A stretch of DNA of 10,767 nt from an uncultured Lachnospiraceae bacterium. Its GTDB lineage: Bacteria > Bacillota > Clostridia > Lachnospirales > Lachnospiraceae. The notes under the pieces were generated by a model. The model ran no database searches, was not told the DNA's origin, and saw only the letters and a list, made by a program, of their open reading frames with translations. This document shows positions 1 to 6,204 of this stretch, one piece after another (the stretch's first letter is position 1; the number at the start of each line of letters is the position of its first letter). A program made the translations under genes and the position numbers. The stretch is taken from assembly GCA_910586405.1 (NCBI GenBank), contig CAJUII010000012.1, forward strand, positions 37,854 to 48,620, given 5' to 3'.

Positions 1-57
1 TATCACATTTCAATGCAGGAAGCGGAGGATTATGAGGCAGATTTGTGGGAGAGCTAA
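1..57 (+). CDS. 3' end of an unrecognised protein (partial)
   Basis: Frame 1 is open from the window edge and ends at TAA (55-57). It gives the acidic tail YHISMQEAEDYEADLWES. The reading is plausible because a strong hairpin terminator follows about 55 nt later and the facing gene, carB, ends on the other side of that hairpin. The product cannot be identified from 18 residues. Frame 3 offers a competing end at 31-33 (TGA). Frame 2 stays open into carB and looks like a shadow. The choice of frame 1 is a judgement and not certain. Confidence 0.4.
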   Translation, partial: YHISMQEAEDYEADLWES

Positions 58-111
58 ATGGATATCGCGTCTGATTTTAATAGTCGAAAGAGGTATATCA
101 AATCACTGTGT

Positions 112-148
112 AATGAAAAAGGACTGTAAGCCACAGTCCTTTTTCATT
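112..148. terminator. Bidirectional intrinsic terminator between convergent genes
   Basis: A perfect 16-bp inverted repeat, aatgaaaaaggactgt (112-127) and acagtcctttttcatt (133-148), encloses the 5-nt loop aagcc. Each strand reads as a GC-containing stem (ggactgt/acagtcc) with a T5 tract on its 3' side, so it can stop transcripts from either direction. It begins 18 nt beyond the carB stop codon on the minus strand and about 55 nt beyond the plus-strand stop at 57. This placement fits a shared terminator for the iorA-iorB-carB transcript and the gene entering from the left. Confidence 0.92.
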
Positions 149-166
149 CGAAATCTTTCCTATTTT

Positions 167-3100
167 CTAGTCAATTTCTGCTGTTTTATCCCGAACTTCG
201 CTGTGAAGCTGCTGTAAGGATTTCACGTCCGCATTTCCGTTTTTCTTGATATACAGAATACCCTTCGCGGTGGCTCTTGCCCCGGCAAGGGTGGTCATAT
301 AGGGAATCCGCGCCTTGATTGCAGCTTTTCTGAGATAGCTGTCATCATGGACACTGTCCTTGCCGACAGGAGAGTTCACGATGAGATCAATCTTGCCGTT
401 GGTGATCAGGTCAAGGACATGCGGGCGGCCTTCGTGGAGCTTTTTGACAGGTTCTGCCTCGATGCCTGCCTCGGAGATAGCTTTGTATGTTCCGCTGGTA
501 GCGATAATCTCAAAGTCTGCTTCTTTAAAGAGCTGCGCAATCTCGACAACTTCAGGCTTATCCTTGCTGTTGACGGAGATTAAGACGGTTCCGCTAAGCG
601 GTAACTGGGTCTGCGTCGCCTCCTGCGCCTTGTAGAATGCTTCTCCGTAGTAGGGTGAGAGCCCTAAAACTTCGCCGGTCGAGCGCATTTCCGGTCCGAG
701 GACAGGGTCCACTTCCGGGAACATGTTGAACGGAAATACAGCCTCCTTGACGCCATAGTACGGAATGTCCTTCTCCTTTAACGTGGGAACTGGTGAAGGG
801 CGCGAGGTAATCTCGGCGGTGATGATATCTGTCGCAAGCGGCACCATGCGGATATTGCATACCTTGGAGACAAGCGGCACGGTGCGCGACGCGCGCGGGT
901 TGGCTTCAAGCACATATACTTTGCCTTTCTCGATGGCGTACTGCATGTTCATCAAACCTTTGACATGCATCTCCTCAGCGATTTTCTTGGTATATTCTTT
1001 GATGGTCGCCACGTTCTCCGCTGAGATGTGTACCGACGGGATAATGCACGCAGAGTCGCCGGAGTGGACGCCCGCAAGCTCAATGTGCTCCATGACGGCT
1101 GGGACAAAAGCATGTGTGCCATCGCTGATGGCGTCTGCCTCACACTCGAGTGCATGGTTCAGGAAGCGGTCGATCAAAATCGGTCTGTCAGGGGTCACGC
1201 CGACAGCAGCGTTCATGTAGCCTGCCATGCTCTCATCATCGTAGACAACTTCCATGCCGCGGCCGCCAAGCACATAGGAGGGGCGTACCATGACAGGATA
1301 GCCGATCTTGCCGGCGATTGCCAGTGCCTCCTCGACAGTCGTTGCCATACCTGCTTCGGGCATTGGAATACCTAATTTATCCATCATGGAGCGGAACAGA
1401 TCGCGGTCCTCTGCCAGATCAATGACAGAGGGCGGTGTACCAAGGATTTTTACGCCGTTTTGCTCGAGCTCTGAGGCGAGGTTTAACGGCGTCTGACCGC
1501 CAAACTGCGCGATGACGCCGAGCGGCTTCTCCTTGTGATAGATGCTGAGCACATCCTCTAGCGTCAGCGGCTCAAAGTAGAGCTTGTCGGAGGTATCATA
1601 GTCTGTTGAGACTGTCTCAGGATTGCAATTGACAATAATGGTCTCGAAACCAAGCTCCTTTAGGGCAAGAGAGGCGTGAACGCAGCAGTAATCGAACTCG
1701 ATGCCCTGTCCAATACGGTTTGGTCCGCCGCCCAGAATCATAATCTTTGGCTTGTCTGTGTGCACAGGATTCTTGTCCGATGCATTGTAGGTAGAATAGT
1801 AGTACGCGCTGTCGGGTGTGCCGCTGACATGGACGCCCTCCCACGCTTCCTCCACGCCAAGTTCAAGCCGCCTGTTGCGGATAAGTTCTTCCGGGATTGC
1901 CAAGATCTGACTCAGATATTTGTCGGAAAAACCATTTTTCTTTGCGGAAATCAGTGCTTCGTCGGAAGGAAGCGCCCCCTTGGACTGCGCGAGTGCTTCC
2001 TCCTCCTCGACAAGCTCCTGCATCTGTTTTACAAAGTAGTGTTTTACTTTGGTAATGTCAAAGATCTCGTCCACAGTGGCGCCTTTGCGCAGCGCTTCAT
2101 ACATGATAAAATGGCGGTCACTGGAGGGATGTGCCAGCATGAGCAGCAGTTCCTCTTTTGATTTTGCGTCATAATCCTTCGCGTGTCCCAGCCCGTATCT
2201 GCCAGTTTCAAGACTTCGGATTGCTTTCTGAAACGCTTCTTTGTAGGTTTTGCCGATGCTCATGACCTCACCGACAGCGCGCATCTGTGTGCCGAGCTTG
2301 TCCTCAACACCCTTGAATTTCTCAAATGCCCAGCGCGCGAATTTGATTACAATATAGTCGCCGCCGGGTACATACTGATCGAGCGTGCCATATTTGCCGC
2401 ACTCGATTTCCTTTAGCGTCAGTCCTGCGGCGAGCATGGCGGAGACGAGTGCGATCGGGAAGCCCGTCGCCTTGGAGGCGAGTGCGGAGGAACGGGAGGT
2501 TCTGGGATTGATTTCGATCACGACAATGCGGTCTGTGACAGGGTCATGGGCAAACTGTACGTTGGTGCCGCCGATGACTTTGACAGAGTCCACGATGCGG
2601 TAAGCCTGCTCTTGCAGCCTTTTTTGCAGCTCCTCGGAAATAGTGAGCATGGGGGCAGAGCAGAAAGAATCACCGGTGTGTGTACCCAATGGGTCAATGT
2701 TTTCAATAAAGCATACAGTAATCATGTTCCCCTCTGCATCCCGCACAATTTCCAGCTCTAGCTCTTCCCAGCCCAGAATAGACTCTTCCACAAGCACCTG
2801 ACCGACGAGACTTGCCTGTAGGCCGCGCGCGCAGACAGTCTTTAATTCCTCTTTGTTGTATACAAGTCCGCCGCCTGCACCGCCCATGGTGTAGGCAGGG
2901 CGCAGCACGACAGGATATCCAAGCTTGTCCGCGATGGCAAGCGCTTCCTCGACACTGTAAGAAACCTCGCTTCTTGCCATCTCAACACCGATGGCATCCA
3001 TGGACTTTTTGAATTCGATGCGGTCCTCGCCGCGCTCGATGGCATCGACCTGCACGCCGATCACCTGCACGTGGTATTTGTCGAGAATGCCCTCCTTAGC

Positions 3101-3406
3101 AAGCTCAGAGCATAAATTCAAACCAGACTGACCGCCGAGATTGGGAAGGAGTGCATCGGGGCGTTCTTTTGCGATGATCTGTTCCAGACGGTGCACATTT
3201 AAGGGTTCAATGTAGGTCACATCTGCGATTTCGGGGTCTGTCATGATCGTTGCGGGATTTGAGTTTACCAGAACGATCTCATATCCAAGTTTGCGAAGCG
3301 CCTTGCATGCCTGTGTTCCAGAGTAGTCAAACTCACATGCCTGCCCGATAATGATCGGACCGGAGCCGATGATCAGAACTTTGTTGATATCATTTCTTTT
3401 TGGCAT
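167..3406 (-). CDS. carB: Carbamoyl-phosphate synthase large subunit
   Basis: CarB makes carbamoyl phosphate from bicarbonate, two ATP and ammonia, the ammonia coming from glutamine via the small subunit CarA. The product feeds arginine and pyrimidine synthesis in the cytoplasm. At 1079 residues it is full length for the family. The two homologous ATP-grasp halves are clear: IIGSGPIIIGQACEFDYSG near residues 12-30 and ILGGGPNRIGQGIEFDYCC near 557-575, with metal- and ATP-site segments IEINPRTSRSSALASK (298-312) and LEANPRASRTVPLVSK (833-848). An oligomerisation region lies between the halves. The C-terminal MGS-like allosteric domain (about 938-1079) contains ATSGT (969-973) and NSPVGKDSVHDDSYLRKAAI (1011-1030). 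The ATG is preceded by AAAGGAG at good spacing. It lies 49 nt after iorB on the same strand. No carA and no PyrR-type attenuator is seen next to it, which is unusual because carA and carB are commonly adjacent. Confidence 0.98.
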   Translation of the reverse strand: MPKRNDINKVLIIGSGPIIIGQACEFDYSGTQACKALRKLGYEIVLVNSNPATIMTDPEIADVTYIEPLNVHRLEQIIAKERPDALLPNLGGQSGLNLCSELAKEGILDKYHVQVIGVQVDAIERGEDRIEFKKSMDAIGVEMARSEVSYSVEEALAIADKLGYPVVLRPAYTMGGAGGGLVYNKEELKTVCARGLQASLVGQVLVEESILGWEELELEIVRDAEGNMITVCFIENIDPLGTHTGDSFCSAPMLTISEELQKRLQEQAYRIVDSVKVIGGTNVQFAHDPVTDRIVVIEINPRTSRSSALASKATGFPIALVSAMLAAGLTLKEIECGKYGTLDQYVPGGDYIVIKFARWAFEKFKGVEDKLGTQMRAVGEVMSIGKTYKEAFQKAIRSLETGRYGLGHAKDYDAKSKEELLLMLAHPSSDRHFIMYEALRKGATVDEIFDITKVKHYFVKQMQELVEEEEALAQSKGALPSDEALISAKKNGFSDKYLSQILAIPEELIRNRRLELGVEEAWEGVHVSGTPDSAYYYSTYNASDKNPVHTDKPKIMILGGGPNRIGQGIEFDYCCVHASLALKELGFETIIVNCNPETVSTDYDTSDKLYFEPLTLEDVLSIYHKEKPLGVIAQFGGQTPLNLASELEQNGVKILGTPPSVIDLAEDRDLFRSMMDKLGIPMPEAGMATTVEEALAIAGKIGYPVMVRPSYVLGGRGMEVVYDDESMAGYMNAAVGVTPDRPILIDRFLNHALECEADAISDGTHAFVPAVMEHIELAGVHSGDSACIIPSVHISAENVATIKEYTKKIAEEMHVKGLMNMQYAIEKGKVYVLEANPRASRTVPLVSKVCNIRMVPLATDIITAEITSRPSPVPTLKEKDIPYYGVKEAVFPFNMFPEVDPVLGPEMRSTGEVLGLSPYYGEAFYKAQEATQTQLPLSGTVLISVNSKDKPEVVEIAQLFKEADFEIIATSGTYKAISEAGIEAEPVKKLHEGRPHVLDLITNGKIDLIVNSPVGKDSVHDDSYLRKAAIKARIPYMTTLAGARATAKGILYIKKNGNADVKSLQQLHSEVRDKTAEID

Positions 3407-3455
3407 ATATATCTCCTTTATTTCCTATTTTCATAAAAAATGAATAAAAATGAGT

Positions 3456-4028
3456 TTACACGAGTGCATATCCAGCTTCAAAGGCTGCCTTGTTGAGCTC
3501 AATGGTTTTTGGCGGTACAGTGTTCTCAATGACTTCGAGCCACTGCTTTTTGTCAAAGTCCATACGTTTTGCGGCAACGCCGATGATGATGGTGTTGAAT
3601 ATTTTTGCATTTCCAAGCTTTTTGGCTTCCGCCATCGCATCGACAGCGACAACATTGTGTTCTTTTTTCAGCGTTTCAATGATATTTTCTGGATACTGTG
3701 CGGCGCCAGTCACAACGGTGATCGGGTCAATCCGCTGGTCGTTGACGATGATAACGCCGTCCTTTTTTAGAAAATGAGCGTAGCGCAGCGCTTCTAGCCG
3801 CTCAAAGGCGATCAGCACATCCGCCTGTCCTTCCTCCACGATGGGCTCTGCCACAGCATCACCATAGCGGACGAAGGTGACAACACTTCCGCCGCGCTGT
3901 GCCATGCCGTGCACCTCAGAGAGCTTGACATCATAGCCCGCTTTCGTGATGATGCCGCCAAGAATGCGGCTTGTGAGCAATGTACCCTGACCGCCTACAC
4001 CGACAATCATAATATTTTTTGTAGTCAT
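3456..4028 (-). CDS. iorB: Indolepyruvate:ferredoxin oxidoreductase, beta subunit
   Basis: This is the small subunit of the ferredoxin-dependent enzyme that oxidatively decarboxylates aryl-pyruvates (indolepyruvate, phenylpyruvate, hydroxyphenylpyruvate) to aryl-acetyl-CoA, or runs in reverse. The 190-residue length is usual. It belongs to the 2-oxoacid:acceptor oxidoreductase gamma-type domain: a glycine-rich IVGVGGQGT at residues 8-16, and the signature HGMAQRGGSV at 40-49 that is typical of IorB and related subunits. Translation starts 11 nt after the iorA stop, and GGAGG sits immediately after that stop codon, so the two subunits are almost certainly co-transcribed and made in matched amounts. 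No iron-sulfur motif is present here; the clusters are in IorA. Confidence 0.94.
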   Translation of the reverse strand: MTTKNIMIVGVGGQGTLLTSRILGGIITKAGYDVKLSEVHGMAQRGGSVVTFVRYGDAVAEPIVEEGQADVLIAFERLEALRYAHFLKKDGVIIVNDQRIDPITVVTGAAQYPENIIETLKKEHNVVAVDAMAEAKKLGNAKIFNTIIIGVAAKRMDFDKKQWLEVIENTVPPKTIELNKAAFEAGYALV

Positions 4029-4039
4029 AAAAAATCCTC

Positions 4040-5776
4040 CTATTCTACGCGCTCAATAGCTTCGAATTTGCAGCGTTTCATACATAAGCCACAGCCGTTG
4101 CACATGGTGTCGTCGATTTTGACAGTTCCGTCCTCGTTCTGAGTGAGAGCAGGGCAGCCGGGAATGAGGCACATGCCGCATTTCTTACATTTTTCAGGAA
4201 GAGCGATGCATTTTGCCTTGGTAGCCTGTGACTTTAGGAGGGCACAGGGAGCGCAGACAATCAGGACAGACACTTCGTCGCGGGCAACTTCACGCTTGAC
4301 AAGCGTTTCGAGCGCTTCGATATCAAAGGCGTCAACTTCATATACGTGTTCTACGCCGAGGGCTTTACATAAGTGATAGAGACTGATGGCTTTCGTTTCC
4401 TTGCCGTTTAGCATTTTTCCAGTCGCGGCGTGGTCTTGATGGCCTGTCATGCCGGTGGTGGAATTGTCGAGAATCAGCACAGTGCCGGTCGATTGATTGT
4501 AAACCATATTCATCAGTGAATTGACACCCGTGTGCAGGAAGGTGGAGTCGCCGATCAGTGCAACCCAGTTCTTGATATAGTCCTTTCCCTTTGCTTTTTC
4601 CATGCCGTGCAAAGTTGAGATAGAGGCGCCCATACATACCGTGGTGTCAATAATATTCAATGGAGAAACCGCTCCGAGCGTATAGCAGCCAATATCGCCG
4701 GCACCGTGAATGCCGAGTTTTTTCAAAACGGAGAAGGTGCTGCGGTGCGGGCAGCCGGGACAGAGGATTGGCGGACGCGCTGGCACCTGTGCAGGTGCGG
4801 CTGTCTCAATCTCCATACCAAGAACGCGCTCGCGAATCATGTTGGCGCTGTACTCGCCTTGAAGGGTGAACAGCTCCTTGCCGATACAGTCGATACCCCA
4901 TGATTTGACCTGCTCTTCGATCAGGGGTTCAAGCTCCTCAAAGATATAGAGCTTTTCTACTTTGGAGGCAAAATCTTCAATTAATTTTCTGGGAAGAGGA
5001 TGCACGAGTCCAAGCTTTAGCACGCTGGCATTTGGCATCGCCTCCACGACATATGTATAAGGAATGCCGCTGGTGATAAAGCCGACAGCAGTATCCTTGT
5101 AGATTGCTTTATTGATTGCAAAATCACAGGCGTCCTCCGCCATCTGTTTTAAGCGGTTCTCCACATGAACGTGACGTCCTTTGGCATTGGCTGGCATCAT
5201 GACATTCTTGGCAGCGCAGCGCTCGTAGGGCTTATCGGGAATTTCTTGGCGCGGTTCAAGGGTGACAGGGCCCTGTGAGTGGGCAAGCCTTGTGGTGGTG
5301 CGTATCATAACAGGTGTATCGTATTTTTCACTGTACTCAAACGCAAGCTTTGTGAAATCTTTGGCTTCCTGTGAGTCGGAGGGCTCTAACACTGGAACCT
5401 GTGCGACACGTGCCACACAGCGGGAGTCCTGTTCATTTTGAGAGGAGTACAGACCGGGGTCATCTGCCGCTGCGAGGACCAGTCCGCCGTTTGCGCCGAT
5501 GTAGGACACGGTGTAGAGGGGGTCGCTTGCCACATTGACACCGACCATTTTCATAGATGCCATAGCGCGCACGCCGCTGATGGAGGCGCCGATGGCAACC
5601 TCCATGGCAACTTTCTCGTTCGGAGCCCACTCTGCGTAGATTTCCGGGTATTTTACGATATTTTCACTAATTTCGGTGCTGGGCGTTCCGGGGTACGCGC
5701 TGGAGACCTTGACGCCAGCTTCATAAGCACCGCGGGCAATCGCTTCATTGCCCAGCATGATTTTGGTTTCGCTCAT
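4040..5776 (-). CDS. iorA: Indolepyruvate:ferredoxin oxidoreductase, alpha subunit
   Basis: This is the thiamine-diphosphate and iron-sulfur subunit of indolepyruvate:ferredoxin oxidoreductase, an oxygen-sensitive cytoplasmic enzyme. It has 578 residues, in the range for bacterial IorA. Domains in order: pyrimidine-binding region with SSAYPGTPSTE (25-35) and EWAPNEKVAMEVAIGAS (49-65); transketolase C-like region around 225-320; CPGCPHR (339-345); ThDP/Mg region with GDS (409-411) and LDNSTTGMTGHQ (436-447). A C-terminal ferredoxin domain carries two cluster motifs, C530-x2-C-x2-C-x4-CP and C559-x2-C-x2-C-x3-C, as expected for two [4Fe-4S] clusters. An in-frame TGA lies upstream, so the ATG at 5774-5776, preceded by AAAGGA, is the natural start. 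A divergent acyl-CoA synthetase lies 428 bp away and may share its substrates. The true 2-oxoacid range cannot be read from sequence. Confidence 0.96.
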   Translation of the reverse strand: MSETKIMLGNEAIARGAYEAGVKVSSAYPGTPSTEISENIVKYPEIYAEWAPNEKVAMEVAIGASISGVRAMASMKMVGVNVASDPLYTVSYIGANGGLVLAAADDPGLYSSQNEQDSRCVARVAQVPVLEPSDSQEAKDFTKLAFEYSEKYDTPVMIRTTTRLAHSQGPVTLEPRQEIPDKPYERCAAKNVMMPANAKGRHVHVENRLKQMAEDACDFAINKAIYKDTAVGFITSGIPYTYVVEAMPNASVLKLGLVHPLPRKLIEDFASKVEKLYIFEELEPLIEEQVKSWGIDCIGKELFTLQGEYSANMIRERVLGMEIETAAPAQVPARPPILCPGCPHRSTFSVLKKLGIHGAGDIGCYTLGAVSPLNIIDTTVCMGASISTLHGMEKAKGKDYIKNWVALIGDSTFLHTGVNSLMNMVYNQSTGTVLILDNSTTGMTGHQDHAATGKMLNGKETKAISLYHLCKALGVEHVYEVDAFDIEALETLVKREVARDEVSVLIVCAPCALLKSQATKAKCIALPEKCKKCGMCLIPGCPALTQNEDGTVKIDDTMCNGCGLCMKRCKFEAIERVE

Positions 5777-5800
5777 TTGTTGATTCCTTTCTTTTCATTG

Positions 5801-5812
5801 TATAATATTATA
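5801..5812. promoter_or_regulatory. 12-bp AT palindrome in the iorA leader
   Basis: The sequence tataatattata is a perfect palindrome within the predicted iorA 5' leader, between the predicted transcription start (near 5824) and the ribosome binding site. Its position would suit a repressor site. It is pure A/T, so it could arise by chance or act as a second minus-strand -10 element, though no good -35 was found for it. It is flanked by ttg and gtcaa, which only loosely recalls Rex-type TTG...CAA sites and does not fit their spacing. Confidence 0.25.
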
Positions 5813-5830
5813 GTCAACACACTAATAACT

Positions 5831-5859
5831 ATGATAGTGAAAAAATTAAGTTCCGTCAA
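5831..5859 (-). promoter_or_regulatory. Sigma-70-type promoter for iorA-iorB-carB
   Basis: On the minus strand TTGACG (5854-5859) is separated by exactly 17 bp from TATCAT (5831-5836). These are close to the TTGACA/TATAAT consensus at optimal spacing. Transcription would start near 5824, leaving a leader of about 48 nt before the iorA ATG. No second convincing promoter was seen ahead of iorB or carB, so this one may drive all three genes to the terminator at 112-148. Confidence 0.7.
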
Positions 5860-5862
5860 TTT

Positions 5863-5874
5863 ATTTTGCAAAAT
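5863..5874. promoter_or_regulatory. 12-bp palindrome abutting the iorA -35 element
   Basis: The sequence attttgcaaaat is a perfect palindrome 3 bp upstream of the minus-strand -35 hexamer (5854-5859). That is a usual place for an activator site or an AT-rich UP element. No regulator family is assigned from this sequence alone. Confidence 0.25.
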
Positions 5875-5961
5875 TTACAAAAACTTCTGTAATGAAATGT
5901 TGGCAAATAACAGCACATCTGTATTGCAGGAAAGGGAAAAGTAGTTATTGTTCACAGGTCA

Positions 5962-5985
5962 GGAATGCGCTGAACTGCGCATTCC
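5962..5985. repeat. Perfect 9-bp hairpin inside the intergenic element
   Basis: ggaatgcgc (5962-5970) and gcgcattcc (5977-5985) are exact reverse complements around the 6-nt loop tgaact. It is the most GC-rich stem in the spacer. Neither strand has a T-run after it, so a classical terminator is unlikely. Confidence 0.85.
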
Positions 5986-6007
5986 GTAAAAAACGTACAG
6001 CATGAAG

Positions 6008-6051
6008 GGCAAAAATCCATTTGCGAAGCAAATTTTGAACGGATTTTTGCC
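6008..6051. repeat. Nested double hairpin inside the intergenic element
   Basis: The outer stem is ggcaaaaatcc (6008-6018) with ggatttttgcc (6041-6051), 11 perfect pairs. Nested within it is a second stem, atttgc (6019-6024) with gcaaat (6028-6033), around the 3-nt loop gaa. Seven bases (6034-6040) bulge on the 3' side only. Two perfect stems stacked this way are unlikely by chance and suggest selection for folding, or descent from a palindromic mobile repeat. Confidence 0.85.
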
Positions 6052-6079
6052 TGTTACTGGAACGGAGTGAACAGTAACA
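6052..6079. repeat. 7-bp hairpin at the right end of the element
   Basis: tgttact (6052-6058) pairs with agtaaca (6073-6079) across a 14-nt loop. Its right arm overlaps the right terminal repeat (6067-6078), so this stem and end-to-end pairing with 5944-5955 exclude each other. Confidence 0.6.
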
Positions 6080-6117
6080 CAAAGTAAGAATGACACCATA
6101 AAGATGTTAAAATAGGG

Positions 6118-6146
6118 TTTACTTCGATGCTTTAAAATGGCATAAT
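6118..6146 (+). promoter_or_regulatory. Sigma-70-type promoter for the acyl-CoA synthetase
   Basis: TTTACT (6118-6123) lies 17 bp ahead of CATAAT (6141-6146), one mismatch from the -10 consensus and two from the -35. Transcription would begin near 6153, about 50 nt before the ATG at 6205. The ribosome binding site AAAGGAG (6191-6197) stands 7 nt before the start. The promoter lies just right of the palindromic element. Confidence 0.65.
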
Positions 6147-6204
6147 GTGTATGGATAAGCTGCACGGCGGCAATATATAAAAAGTATGAAAAAGGAGAAC
6201 AACG

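Larger units (their letters stand above)
5944..6078. repeat. Compound palindromic intergenic element, MITE/REP-like
   Basis: About 135 bp between the two divergent promoters is packed with inverted repeats. The ends form an imperfect 12-bp inverted repeat: gttattgttcac (5944-5955) against gtgaacagtaac (6067-6078), 11 of 12 complementary with the remaining pair a T-G wobble. Inside are at least two strong hairpins (5962-5985 and 6008-6051) and a third that overlaps the right end (6052-6079). Possible target duplications aaagta occur at 5938-5943, abutting the left end, and at 6081-6086, 2 nt beyond the right end. None of the hairpins has a T-tract, so they are not simple terminators. No transposase is encoded. 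The arrangement fits a small non-autonomous repeat or a dispersed palindromic unit; only one copy is in this window, so dispersal is inference. Confidence 0.6.

Noticed and set aside
58..129. 23-codon ORF directly after the TAA at 57
   Set aside because: It starts immediately after a stop in the same frame and ends at a TAA straddling the terminator stem and loop. It is too short to support without expression data.
1676..2161. 161-codon and other long plus-strand ORFs within carB
   Set aside because: They are opposite-strand shadows of the fully conserved carB frame, with no family resemblance.
3407..3455. Possible PyrR attenuator or second promoter ahead of carB
   Set aside because: The 49-nt gap is A/T-rich with only a 5-bp weak stem. 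It lacks terminator/antiterminator structure and a -35/-10 pair at proper spacing.
5438..5944. 168-codon plus-strand ORF spanning the iorA start
   Set aside because: Its first two thirds mirror iorA and it then crosses the iorA promoter; no homology-like motifs are seen.
5959..6165. 68-codon minus-strand ORF in the divergent spacer
   Set aside because: It runs through the hairpins of the palindromic element, so its sequence is set by the repeats. No convincing ribosome binding site or protein family was seen.
5777..6204. Riboswitch or T-box in the iorA or synthetase leader
   Set aside because: Both predicted leaders are only about 50 nt, too short, and no T-box or known aptamer core was seen. 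The hairpins lie outside both transcripts.
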